Part shown: positions 34,269-46,832 of the stretch, piece by piece | Layout of the letters: every line of letters begins with the position of its first letter | Position numbering within the stretch: the first letter of the stretch is position 1 | NCBI RefSeq assembly: GCF_030272615.1 | Contig: NC_081409.1 | Coordinates: 911,173,330 to 911,237,329 of the forward strand | Direction of reading: 5' to 3' | Source of the DNA: Cryptomeria japonica | Taxonomy: Eukaryota > Streptophyta > Pinopsida > Cupressales > Cupressaceae | Length of the DNA: 64,000 nucleotides | Notes under the pieces: generated by a model | The model's database searches: none | The model's input: only the letters and a program-made list of their open reading frames with translations | Told to the model about the DNA's origin: nothing | Translations under genes and position numbers: made by a program

Positions 34269-35283
34269 TAGATGAACTTAACCAAGAAATTAAACAAAAT
34301 AAATGCTATCCAAAATGAAATAACAATATCCACATAAAGTAGAATATCCACCATAACACAAGTGTTTATACGTGGAAAACCCCAAATAGGTAAAAACCAT
34401 GGTGAGATGGAACTCACAAGTTAACTATCTGTAGTAATAGATAACTGACCGATTAAGGTCTTACAAAGAGCTCTGCTAGGAGTGAATCTTGTTAGAAATC
34501 CCAAGCTTGATTAGAAGCTTATACCCTATTAAGAGTAGTACCCTGTTAGGAGTAACCTTTCTGGAGGATTTTAGAATCCAAACTAATGGATCACCTTGTT
34601 AGAGGATTTGAAAAATGAAGCATGTTAGAGCTTACCCGGTTAGGGGATTTTATTCTATTGTAATGATTAGAAAACAACAAGAAAGATTTGATCTATTCAG
34701 AGTAGCACAAACTTGCTTGATCAGATCATTATAAGTACATTCAACACTACTCTTCATCTTAACACTTGTCGCTTTTCAACAAAAGCTTTTTCACATAACA
34801 ATTCTCTATGTGTTGTTTTTAAATGATTCACTAAGATGTCTTTAAATAGACATTCATATCTTATGTTGGTCATAGGAACACAATTTCCTAGGTGCAGTGT
34901 ATCTAGACAAGTAAACATAACTCATCACAAAAATGATCACCAAACAAATGGTGCTGGTAACTCATCACAAAATTAGATACTGGTTAGAGCAATCAATACC
35001 GGTTGGAATAAAACTAGTGAATCGTTGTCCAGGAATCTTCCACTTGATCTTCACCTTCAACTTTATCTTCACTTTGATGCCGACTTAGTGTTACCACAGA
35101 TTATCCCTTAGGCACATACCGGTTGACACAAAGTACCGGTTAGAGATAGACCTTAAACATACCTGTTGGTAGTAAAAACCAATTGAAGTTATACCAGTAG
35201 TTAATGTAATCATATATGTGTGTGAGAGTGTTTCATCAATGACAACAAGTGATGAATACATTACAATTATTATCAAGCCAACA
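34269..35283 (-). repeat. Internal LTR of element B, inner end truncated
   Basis: Matches 25469-26481. The first 68 bases of the LTR on the plus strand, plus the primer site and leader that should follow, are missing at the junction with gag (34265-34269). It is followed at 35284 by the purine tract and 3' internal sequence of another copy. Confidence 0.85.
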
Positions 35284-36064
<781 letters not shown>

Positions 36065-36740
36065 TGAATCTTTCAAGGAGACAAATATTTCATGTTGTTG
36101 ATTGATGACTATTCTAGCATGATGTGGGTTACTTTCTTGAGGGATAAGTATGAAGCTCTAGAGAAATTCAATATTTTTAAGGCGTTGAAGTTGAAGTGTT
36201 TGAGATCTGACAGAGGTGGTGAATTCACTTCCGGTGAGTTTAATGCATTTTGTGAAGAACATGGGATAAAAAGGTAGTTGTCTACTCTGAGAACCCCTCA
36301 GCAAAATGGAGTTGTGGAAAGGAAGAATAGAACCACTCAAGAAACCGCTAGGACAATAATGTTGGAAGGAAATATTTTGCATGTCTATTGGAGAGAAGTT
36401 GTGAGTACTATCGTTTACACTCTTAACTAGGTACACATCAAAGGTGATACCGGTAATATGAATTATGGTTTGGTCATGCTCCTACTGTTAAATATTTCAA
36501 AATATTTGGAAGTAAATGTTATATGAAGAAGGACGAAGATCTAGGAAAGTTTGATGCTACATGTGATGAAGGAACATTTCTTTGTTATTCTACTAAAAGA
36601 AAGGCCTACATGTGTTATAATAAGAGATTGAGGAAGATAGTTGAAAGTACAAATTTCAGGGTTGATGAAAGCAATCAAAGACAATATAGAACTTGCAGAT
36701 ATGATTCAGATGATCAGAATGACAGTGCAAACAAATAGAA
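36065..36740 (+). pseudogene. Copia A integrase, C-terminal two thirds
   Basis: Resumes after element B with SFKGDKYFMLLIDDYSSMMWV-like sequence (frame disturbed over the first codons), then CLRSDRGGEFTSGEF, a TAG at 36275-36277 in place of Gln (KR-Q-LS), and the conserved RTPQQNGVVERKNRT. The second Asp and the Glu of the DDE triad are present in SDRGG and VERK. A further stop follows TLN at about 36427. The end (36523-36738) is the Copia linker with KAYMCYNKRLRKIVES. Confidence 0.82.
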
Positions 36741-36879
36741 GCAACCTCAATCTTTGAATCAAGTTCAAATAATTCTAGTGAATCCAGTGACTCAATGAGA
36801 AGGAACTAGTGCAAGTGATGAAGAAAGATCACAAGAGTCTAAAATTTAAGAAAATCCTAAGAGTCTCGGGTATGTAAGA

Positions 36880-38460
36880 TTGAATCATTCTGAAAATGAA
36901 ATTATAGGAGATAGAAATAAAGGTGTTCAAATAATAAGGAGAATTGCTAAAGATCAAGTTGAGTATTATTTGATTTCAAAGATTGAACCTAAAGATGTGA
37001 ATGAAGCATGCAAAGATGAACATTGGGTAAAAGAAATGGAAGAAAAATTGTTGCAGATTAAAAATAATAATACATGGATTCTTGTTCCCAGACCTAAGAA
37101 CAAAAATGTAATTGGAACTAAATAAGTCTTCTGGAACAAATTGAATGAGCAAGGTGAAGTTGTTAGGAACAAAGAAAGACTTGTTTGTAAAGGATATTCT
37201 CAAATGGAAGGAATTGATTTTGAAGAAACTTTTGCTCTGGTGGAAAAAATTGAAGCTATTAGATTGTTTCTTGTTTTTGTTACTTACAAGGATTTCAAAG
37301 TCTATCAAATGGATGCCAAGTTAGTATTCCTGAATGGTGAATTGGAAGAAGAGGTGTATATAGAGCAACCAGATGGATTTCAATTGTTTGATCAAGGAGA
37401 TATGGTTTGCTGATTGAATAAATCTTCGTATGGATTGAAGTAAGACCCAAGAGCATGGTATGCCAGATTGGATAAGTATTTGTTGAAGCTAGGATTTAAC
37501 AAAGGTATTGTTGATAGTGATTTGTACTTCAAGATTGATCATGATAACATTCTGATTGTTGAAGTTTTTGTTGATGATATTATCTTTGGAGGGAATGATA
37601 GTTTGTGCAAAGAGTTTTCTAATGAAATGCATAATGAATTTGAAATGTCTATGATTGGAGAGATGAAATTCTTTTTGGGTTTACAAATTACTCATTTAGA
37701 AAGAGGAATCTTTATATCTCAGTCCATGTACGTAAAAGAGTTGTTGAATAAGTTTGGTTTGGAAGATTCAAAGCCACTTGGTACTCCTATGGTGACTGGA
37801 TGTAAGTTGACTAAGGACAATGATTCCCCTAAAGAAAATTATACTATATACGGATCTATGATTGGTGGATTACTCTATTTGACTCAAACCAGACCTGCTA
37901 TCATGAATGTCATTTGTCGTGTTGATATATTTAAAGCTGATACTAAGGAATCTCATGTTGTAGTTGTCAAAAGAATTTTTAGATATTTGAAAGGAACTGT
38001 TAATTTTGGTCTATGGTATCCTAAAGATGATGATTTTACTTTAAGTACTTTTACTGATGTTGATTGGAAGGAGATGTGGATGGCAGGAAGATTACAAGTG
38101 GTGGTTCATTTTTCTTGGAAAAAATATTGGTTTCATGGTTGAGAAAAAACAAAACTCTATTTCTCTATCTATTGCAAAGGCATAGTGTATTTTTGTTGCT
38201 AACAATTGTACTCAGGTGGTATGGATAAAGTAGATGTTGAGAGATATCAGAGTAGTGTATAATGAGCCTATTGCTATCTACTGTGACAATTCAAGTGCAA
38301 TTAACATTTCTAAGAATCTAGTGTTGCATTCAAAGACTAAACATATATCAATCAAGTTTCACTTTTTGAGAGATAATGTAAATGAGAAGGAAGTCAGATT
38401 GGAGTATGTGCCTACAAAGGAATAGATTGTAGACATTTTCATGAAGCCTTAAAATGCCTA
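36880..38460 (+). pseudogene. Copia A reverse transcriptase and RNase H
   Basis: Pieces at 36880-37125, 37141-37413, 37468-38142 and 38234-38425 give the Copia RT in order: [65 protein letters not shown], catalytic FVDDIIFGGND, GTPM...GSMIGGLLYL, RYLKGT. RNase H appears at 38234 onward ([24 protein letters not shown]). Stops replace Trp in GTKW and Gln in GLKQ-PRAW. RNase H is frameshifted near 38080. Catalytic Asp pair intact, frame dead. Confidence 0.87.
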
Positions 38461-38601
38461 AGGATACTTTTTGTTATATTAGAGGGAAGCTAGGGGTGAT
38501 TTCCCCTCCTAATCAGAACTAAGATGCATTGGTATGCATCAATCCAATGCATTTCACAAACATATATTGTGATCTAGATTGATGAGTTGTTGCTGCTACT
38601 C

Positions 38602-38819
38602 AAGGGGGATAGTTAGTAAGTTAGTTTTGTGGTTTGATTGAAAGTATATGCCTTTTCCATTGATGTCAAAGGGGAAGAGAGAGTCATGTGAAAAAATGTG
38701 AAGAGATTTATAAAGGGGGAGAGAATGGTATGCAAGGTCTACAAAAGAGAGTTGTTTATATACTTTGTCATTGATTGGTTTTTACATCATATGTTGCCAT
38801 CAATGCCAAAGGGGGAGAT
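38602..38819 (+). other. Array of polypurine tracts of Copia A
   Basis: Four purine tracts precede the 3' LTR: AAGGGGGA at 38602-38609, AAAGGGGAAGAGAGAG at 38668, TAAAGGGGGAGAGA at 38711, and AAAGGGGGAGAT at 38808-38819, which directly abuts the LTR start at 38820. The last is the functional plus-strand primer by position. Confidence 0.75.
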
Positions 38820-40206
38820 TGTTGGGAGATTGTTGGAAGTATGCTACAAATATATTCTTGAGAGATATTTGAGAGATGTGTTGTCATTGATGCCAACATA
38901 TTTCTCTGTCCGTGATAGTGATGCAGTAAAGTTTAGTAGGTTAGTTTGTTCAACATGTTAAAGATAAGAGTTTGTAGATTAAAGGGTTTAAAGAGGGTTG
39001 TCTATAGTTGATTCAACTCAGGTTTCAAAGGTCAACATGAAGATTTGATCGAGTTATGGGTATCTAAGTTGTGGTTGGTTATTCAGTTGTTCAGTGGTGA
39101 CAAAGTGTCAATATTTTGATTTGCATATCTTTGCAATGTAATATCTTGATCTGTGGATTTGGAGATATGTTTGGGAAGTTGGTGTATATCCTCAATTCAA
39201 GTGGTTCATGGTTTGGAGCTCTGCAAGTGATTTCTCAAGGTTGGCAGTCATTATAGTTAGTGTTCCTGAGGTTCGGTATAATGATGCTAATGATTCTAGT
39301 AATTTGTGTTGGTGTAGATGTTTCTATGGTAATTCATGATGCTTGTGGATGTTTTTGGATTGTGTGCCTTTTGTTTTGGTGGTCCGCATTGATCCTTGAG
39401 CTTGTAATTGATTTTTTTCTCTGGTGCGTTAGTGTTCTTCACATTTATGGCTGATTGGATTCTTGTAGCGTGTTATGGATGATAGAGGAATAATTTTTTA
39501 AAGTGTAACATGTTTGATGAGGAAGATTTGGGTTCGTGCTGTGTCTTGACCGATATTGCTTGGTCCACATGATATATTGTGTTGAGTGTGGCTATATTTT
39601 TGTAATTAGTAGATGAGTGTTGAATCGATCTTGTTGATTTCTCCAAGGTTGAGGTCATGTATAAATAATTGTAATATCTTTGTATTTGAGCATGGTTGTG
39701 AGTGAGTGGATGAGTATGTATGTGCGTTGAATGTATACACCTTTCAGAGGTAGAGAAGAAGTGTGAAGCAGAAAGTTGTTTTGTGCTTCATTGAGATTGA
39801 ACCAAGCATTAAGGAGATGCCATTTCTCAGTTCATAATTTTTGGATGTGATCCAAATTTGTTTGTATAGGCAGAAAACCTTCTTGTTGTTGTTTTGAGTA
39901 GTGAGCTTTAGGCAGTGTGCCTAAATGCATGTGCATTCCCCATTGTAATACTTCTAACAAAGTATACCTATTTTGTCGGTTCATCCCCATTGTGGTTTCT
40001 CCCTTGACTGGCTTTTCCACGTCAAAAATCTTGGTGTTATGTGTGTTCTTGAAGTGTTGTCGATTTATGCTTTCATGGTTAATTATCAGATTTGAGAATA
40101 AGTTTAAGTTGTGTGAGTTTTTGAGACAATTGATTCCTCCCTCTTAGTTGTCTTCCCTATTGGTATCAAATCTATTTCATCAATTGGTATCATAGCTATT
40201 TCATTA
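38820..40206 (+). repeat. 3' LTR of Copia A (1.39 kb)
   Basis: Pairs with 22973-24366. Divergence from the 5' copy is visible throughout, and the C-run of the 5' copy is short and interrupted here. It ends ...TTTCATTA immediately before the duplicated target TTCAC. It also carries two of the 24-bp primer-site units at its end. Confidence 0.9.
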
Positions 40207-40211
40207 TTCAC

Positions 40212-41296
40212 TATATCTAGTTATGAATCAGATCAAGACTAAATGCTACTTGAATGTGGATTGAAGGGAGCATCCTCTTTTGTGAGTTGAAGTGCTGAAA
40301 TTAGGTGAAATGTTGAAAAATGAAGGTAAAAACAAGAAAATAGTGAGATACAATCACCTAATTTTGCGTGTAGTTGGAATTAAGCAATTTAAGTCGAATT
40401 AGACTCGCTCCCCAAAAGTGCCCAAAAATTGTCGGGATTGTGATGCATCACAACGGTCCTCCAAACTTTTTGCACACCAAAGGGAGATGATTTGTCGCTA
40501 TGAATGAAGCCTAATCTAAGGAGTACAACTCTGTACCTATTTCTTGGACACAAAGAGAAAGGGAAATGTGTTGGGAATAGGGGTTTTCCTTAGCTCAAAC
40601 CTCAGTTTTGGAATTAACCATGAAATTGAAATAAATGTAATTGAAATGACTAATAGGAAAGGATCTCCTTTTGAAGGAGATGTTGAATTATGACTGAAAA
40701 TTGAATTATGATACCTCCTTGTGAAGTTTTGCTTGCCTCCACATGGAATTAGGGTTTAGAAAGTCTTTAACAAAGTAGGATGAATAATGTCTCATTCAAT
40801 GCTTGAAACTTGACTTTATTGTTGCTCCTAAGTTGAAAGAAGACTGATTGCTGCTCAATTTCTTGAATGCTTGAATGCTTGATGTCATATGTGTGATCTC
40901 AATTCTTGTTAATTTTTTATGATCCTCAAATGAGAGGGGAAATCCTCTTTATATACTTTCCCGTAGGTGAAATTAGATAATTTTATGACATGAGTTGACA
41001 GAGAGAGGAAAATCCCACTCAATTTTGAAAGAAGACCAAGGTGTCAAATTGGGCCCGATTTAGGGAGGACCATGGCATGGCACTATGTTCCCAGTGAGGA
41101 CCATGACATGGCACCATGGTCCTGCCCTATTTTGGGGTAGGCAAAAGGTGCTATGTGAGGTGAAATTTGAGTTTAGATGCCATTTGTGATGTGAAAGAGT
41201 ATAATCAGGTCTTCAATCGGGCCGAGGGGCACAAACAATAAGGTGAAGACCCAAATACGGTTGAAATTACAAAGGGTGCAATTTTAGGATGCCACA
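40212..41296 (-). repeat. 3' LTR of Gypsy G, main part
   Basis: Resumes the LTR after Copia A and its TTCAC duplication, and ends ...GATGCCACA (minus-strand start TGTGGCATCC). It matches 55984-57039, with a roughly 29-base duplication around 41065-41120 (ATGGCAC...CATGGT). A TATA-like TATATAAAG on the minus strand lies at about 40948-40960. Confidence 0.87.
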
Positions 41297-41785
41297 TTTA
41301 GCCCCCACCTTAGCAGGAGTATGAAGTTGATCATACTCTCAGTAAAGTACAAAGGGTTCAAATTGAAAACTTTCACCAAGTCATCAAGGAGACAAGATAC
41401 ACCAAGCCCCTAGTGGGCTTTAGGATCTTACAACTTCGATGACAAGATAAAAGGGACATCATGAAAGAGAGAGAAAGAGAGAGAACCATGACTACAAACT
41501 AGTAAGGTTCTCTTACTATGAGTCATGAAAAAAAATTACAAAGAAAAAGGCAAATTTTGCTAAGTAACTTAAAAGTATCAAGAGAGACATCCATTGAGCG
41601 GAGTATATGCCCCCACCTTAAAGCGATTGCGCATGTCTTATCTGGGGCAATTCCTTTAAGGTAGGATACACCCCAAGAAGATAAGCACTTTATCACAATG
41701 ATTTAACCCCCAAGATGAGATGAATCAAAGGATAATGATCACAAAACATAAAACACAAGGTGGTTTCATGTAACCCTAGGGCCAA

Positions 41786-41786
<1 letters not shown>
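41297..41786 (-). other. 3' internal end of Gypsy G with two purine tracts
   Basis: The minus strand has AAGGTGGGGGCTAAA (41297-41311) abutting the LTR start, and a second AAGGTGGGGGCATA at about 41608-41622. No coding frame. The segment ends at the AT microsatellite, beyond which Copia C begins; pol sequence is missing. Confidence 0.7.
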
Positions 41787-41824
<38 letters not shown>

Positions 41825-41825
41825 G

Positions 41826-41904
<79 letters not shown>

Positions 41905-41905
41905 G

Positions 41906-41952
<47 letters not shown>

Positions 41953-42035
41953 GTATATATATATGTATACATATATATGTATGTATATATATATATATAC
42001 ATATATGTATGTATATATATATATATACATATATG

Positions 42036-42076
<41 letters not shown>

Positions 42077-42083
42077 CTGTGTG

Positions 42084-42127
<44 letters not shown>

Positions 42128-42131
42128 CATA
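41787..42131. repeat. Complex AT/GT microsatellite with (TG)n-(CA)n inverted arms
   Basis: (AT)n broken at regular steps by GT gives TATATATG-type units, then ATATGTATGTATATATATATACAT-like segments, then (TG)14-16 at about 42046-42072, a short centre, and (AC)13 at about 42095-42120. The TG and CA arms can pair. Many long Ile/Tyr/Met open frames on both strands are artefacts. Confidence 0.95.
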
Positions 42132-43610
42132 TGATAGTTCTGATACTTAATATAAGTATAGATCTGATAGCCAACAAGATGAGAGTGGGGGGGGGGGGGG
42201 GGTTAATCATACAAACTTAATCATCAATGAAAACATCAGATTCTACCTCGGTAACACATATCAGTCATAGAATAAAAACTGTCAAACATGCAAACTCAAA
42301 AGCATATGAACAATAAAAACCTCATAACACCATATTTAATGTGGAAACCCAAATAGGGATAAACCACTATGGGATTTCAGACCCACTAAGAAATATACTC
42401 TTCTAGAGTATGCTCGGTTAAAAGCCAATCCTGTTAAAGATTACAAAACACATTGCTAGATGTGACCCGGTTAAGGGATTTCCCTCAAATCTATTAGGAT
42501 CTTCACTTTGTTAGGAGTGACCTTGTCAAAGGATTTCAAACACTCATTTAGAATGTCACCTTGTTAGAGGATTTACTTATAAGACTATTAAGTCCACTCG
42601 ATTAAGAGATTTCCTATTACTTTCACAAGCTAACAGTAATACAATCTATCTGCACCTTCACATCTAAAATGCTAAAGAAGATTCTTATTTGTTCAACACA
42701 ATCTATACATAGAACTAATCTTGTCTATCTGTTGGGCATCAATACTCTATTATTCCAACAGGTCTTCAAGCTTCTGTGCTTGGTGATCACTATGTAGCAT
42801 CCCTGTGCATACACTTGCCCGCATACACTATTTATCAACAGTTCCTTATTTATAAACAATCATCTAACCGCTTAATCTCCTTGATCACATTTCCCATGAT
42901 CAATAATAGCCATCAGATCTTCAATCTTGTCTAGGTTCATTGTATCTTACGATCTGAAAAATGTTTTACCCTGCCTCGAAACTTGCACAATCATCTTGGA
43001 ACTTGTGTTAGGGTAATGCAGTTCAATATGAACTGTAGATCTTCTTGTCGACTTTCCATTGCCTTAGATTTGTTAACAAACTTCTTCCACGACTTGCCAA
43101 TCATTGATCCGCTCCAGCTCATCAGCTTCTCTCATTAAATATCACATGTAAAGATTCAATGCATTCTGTTATAGCTCGGTTACAACTCGGTGAATACCAA
43201 ACTTTACTCGGTAGACATTCTATTTTCATTAACTGACTGCGATAACCTTAGGGTTTACCGACTAGGTTCTTTGCTTGATAACATAGTGTAGTATTAACCT
43301 TTACATTTTACAACATATGTATGATGTTAAAACAATCTAAAACATCAAGATCTCATCATTGTCTGGCTCGGTAGAGTTACCCATTGAATAACTTATCCCT
43401 TTATTCATCATATTCTTTCCTGTGTCTTTACCAACTTCTTTATAATCTTCATATCATATTTCTTAAGATATGGCAACATCATACTGAATTAGAAAATCAA
43501 TTTCTTGACATCAATGACAAAATAATAATATCAAGACAGTAAAACATCTTTAATCAGTTATGTCCATAATCATCAACAACCTTCTCAATATCCTTGTTAT
43601 ATTGCCAACA
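42132..43610 (-). repeat. 3' LTR of Copia C (1.48 kb)
   Basis: Plus strand from TGATAGTTCTGATAC to ...ATTGCCAACA. A 16-G run (42187-42202) lies near the edge that corresponds to the inner end of the 5' LTR. Full length, unlike its partner. Confidence 0.92.
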
Positions 43611-43792
43611 ATCTCCCCCTTTGGCATTGCTGTGATTCTGAAATGCTGAAATGCTCTCCCCATATATCAGACGTCTCTTCTCAATCTTCTCAGGTCTTCT
43701 CATCCTAGTAGTCTTCTCCTCCTTGGGTAGGTCTTCTACCCCTGGTAGTCTTCTCCTCCTTGGGTAGGTCTTCTCCCCCTTTGACAACAATG
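43611..43792 (-). other. Polypurine tracts and GA-rich tandem repeat of Copia C
   Basis: AAAGGGGGAGAT (minus strand, 43611-43622) abuts the 3' LTR, and a second AAAGGGGGAGAAGAC lies at about 43770-43784. Between them are about three roughly 30-base units with AGGAGGAGAAGACTACC on the minus strand. The segment has almost no pyrimidine-rich stretch on the element's sense strand. Confidence 0.75.
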
Positions 43793-44035
43793 CCAAAATG
43801 AAAAGAACTAAAACATATGGTGTTTCTGTAAGAAGTTATTTCCTACTGATGTGTATCAACTGAGTCTCAGTCAGAGCATTTGTTTACAGTTCCTGTTCCC
43901 TATATCATTTTCTATATATCCCAATATTGTTCCAGTACACTTTCAGAAAAGCATTCTTAAAGTGTATCACTCCAGCATCAGCTCCCTAAAAGATATTCAA
44001 TAGATTCATCGAAGTGATGCTTTCACTGAACTCGG

Positions 44036-44868
44036 TCAATGAGTAAGAGATAGGGGTAGGACCCCTAACTTACTTCTGAGATATTCAAAAGTGTCCTTTG
44101 GTAGTGGCTTGGTGAAGATATCAGCTATTTGTTCCTTTGTGTTAACATATTCCAACACCACTTTCTTTTCATGAGCTTCTTCTCTAAGATAATGATATTT
44201 GATAGATATGTGCTTTGTCTTAGAGTGCATAACAGGGTTCTTTGAAAATTAATGGCACTAGTATTATCACAAAATATAGTTACTGGCTCGGTAACTTTCT
44301 CATTTATACCTTCCAACAATTGTTTGATCCATGCAATGTTGGTACAATTCAGTGCTGCAGCAACATATTCAGCTTCGGCTGTTGAATGAGAAACACATCC
44401 TTGTTTCTTGCTAAGCCAACTCACTAGTCTTTCTCCTAAGAAGAAAGCTCCTCCACTTGTGCTTTTCCTATCATCAATGTTGCCTGCCCAATCAGCATCA
44501 GTATAGACTTTCAAATCAAAATCATTTCCTTTCTGATATACTAAGCCATAATCTGCAGTGCCTTTCAAGTATCTGAAAATTCTTTTGATTGATGTCATGT
44601 GTATTTCCTTAGGATCTGCAGAGAATATTGCAACAATACCTACTGCATGTGCTATATCAGGCCTGCTGTGAACAACATATTGTAGTTTTCCAATCATGGA
44701 TCGGTAGAGTGTCTCATCAACAGATGCAGATTCATCATTCTTTGATAGTTTGTAGTTTGTAGTCATAGGAGTACTTACTGGCTTTGAATCCTCCATTCCA
44801 AATTTCTTCAAGATTTCCTTAATGTATTTGGATTGAGTAGTGAAAATTTCATTTTTCATTTGCAGTAT
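44036..44868 (-). pseudogene. Copia C RNase H and C-terminal RT
   Basis: Starts just after the stop at 44871-44869. It includes SKPVSTPMTTNYKL, SMIGKLQYVVHSRPDIAHAV, RIFRYLKGTADYGL, then RNase H DADWAGNIDDRKSTSGGAFFLG, WLSKKQGCVSHSTAEAEYVA and [10 protein letters not shown] 2-base deletion near 44255 shifts the frame; the true continuation ([21 protein letters not shown]) is read at 44230-44036. Acidic residues of RNase H (D, E, D) are visible. Confidence 0.88.
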
Positions 44869-45864
44869 CTATAAGCCTATAAAATACTTTATCTCATCGA
44901 TTAATGACATCTCAAATTCTTTGTTCATTTCATTACCAATGTTCTTGCATAAAGAGTCATTTCCACAAAATATAATATCATCAACAAATATGGCTGAGAT
45001 TAGTATTCCATTTTCATCATTCTTCATGTACATGTTGCTATTCTCACTTGTCCTTATAAAACCAATCTTAATCAAATAAGAGTGCAGTCTTTCATACCAT
45101 GCTCTAGGTGCTTGTTTAAGACCATATAAAGCTTTGTTCAATTTACATACCTGATCTTTATTATTGTCTTCAACAAATCCTTCAGGTTGTTCAATGAAAA
45201 CTTCTTCTTCTAATATTCCATTCAGAAATGCAGATTTGACATCCATTTGATATACCTTGAAGTTTTTGAAAGCAGCATATGCCAGCAATGTTCTAACTCC
45301 TTCAAGTCTGGCAACAGGTGCAAAAGTCTCACCATAATCAATTCCTTCTTCTTGGGCATAACCTTTGCAAACCAATCTTGCTTTGTTCCGAATGACCTCT
45401 CCTTTCTCATTTAGCTTGTTTCTGAAGATCCACTTTGTACCGATTACATTTTTGTCCTTAGGTCTTGGGACTAGTGTCCATGTGTTATTCTTCTTGATTT
45501 GATCAATCTCTTCAGTCATAGCATTTATCCAATCTTCACTGTTGAATGCCTCTTTTACTATTCTTGGTTCAAATTTAGATATCAAACATGTGTTTTGTCT
45601 TAGTTTGTTTCTTGTCATCATTGGATCATCCTTATCTCCTATAATCTGACTTGGTGCATGATGTCTTCTGACATATTTGGCTAATACAGGCTCGGTAGGC
45701 TCTGTATGATCCTCTTCATCACTCGATAACTGGATATCTTCCTCATTTCCTTCAATAGTTATCTCGGTAGGACTTTTCGGTTGCACATAAACAAATTCAT
45801 CATAGTCTTCTGGTTCTTTGGAATTCCTGTCATCAGTTCTTTCTGCAAATTCATCAATTTTCAT
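44869..45864 (-). pseudogene. Copia C reverse transcriptase (331 aa open)
   Basis: Contains the linker ([10 protein letters not shown]), [76 protein letters not shown] and catalytic [11 protein letters not shown]. It is interrupted by TAG at 44871-44869 after YFIGL, where relatives read GLQI, so CAG to TAG is likely. The best preserved RT in the window; all key residues are present. Confidence 0.9.
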
Positions 45865-46832
45865 ATTTGCACTTTCTACTATTTTGTTAGATGATTTGAT
45901 CAGACATTTAAATTATTTGCTTCTAGAAGAATATCCTAGAAATGTTCCTTCTTCACTTTTCTAATCAAACTTGCCATTTCTATCATCTTTATGAACATAG
46001 CATTTGCTTCCAAAGATCTTAAAATAACTTACATTAGGTTTCTTGCCATACCAGATTTCATAAGGTGTCTTCAAAGTACCTTTCTTCAATTGAACTCGGT
46101 TCAAGGTGTAAATAGTTGTGCTTATTGCTTCTCTCCAAAATGTTTGTGGAACCTTCTTCTCAATCATCAGTGTTCTAGCACAATCCACAATAGATCTGTT
46201 TCTTCTTTCAACTATTCCATTCTACTGTGGAGTCCTCGGTGCAAAGACTTGTCTTTTAATACCATGATCATTGCAAAATAGGTTGAACTCATCAGATGTG
46301 AACTCTCCTCCTCTATCTGATCTAAGACATTTCAGTTGTCTTCCTATTTCATTTTCAACTCTATCCTTGTACCACTTAAACATTTGAAAACTTCTGATTT
46401 TTCTTTTAAAAACATTACTGACATCATCCTTGAATAATCATCCACAAATAATATGAAATACTTATCACCATAATAACTTCGAACTTTCATAGGACCACAA
46501 AGATCAGTGTGTACAAGATCTAAAATTCCCTTAGAAGTGTAGGACTTACTTGTAAAGATGGATCTTGTCATCTTTCCCATTTGGCATCCTCGGCACATAG
46601 CATTCTCAGGTTTTTCAAGACTCAGTAGACCTCTTACTCTATGCTTCTTACTTATCTTGATTAGATTATCAAAATTAACATGACAAAACCTTTTATGCCA
46701 TAACCAGGTGCTATCAATCTTTGCATGCAAGCACTTGTTGTGAGTAGAGTTAAGGTGAAATGTATTACCTTTTGTTTGTGTCCCAGTAGCAGCTAACTTT
46801 CCATTTTTGTCATGAACTTTGACAATTCCTTT
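45865..46832 (-). pseudogene. Copia C GAG-preintegrase and integrase
   Basis: STWLWHKRFCHVNFDNLIKI and CRGCQMGK (zinc region), then HTDLCGPMKV and FVDDYSRMM (first Asp), a one-base deletion near 46385, SDRGGEFTSDEF (second Asp), RTPQ-stop-NG at 46224-46222, VERRNRS (Glu), and the 46188-45961 piece (TLMIEKKVPQTFWREA...). A further stop lies at about 45961. Frame broken at least three times, catalytic residues retained. Confidence 0.87.

Noticed and set aside
41693..42220. Several overlapping open frames of 113-145 residues rich in Ile, Tyr, Thr, His and Val
   Set aside because: They are translations of AT/GT/AC microsatellite in all frames; no composition or motif of a protein.
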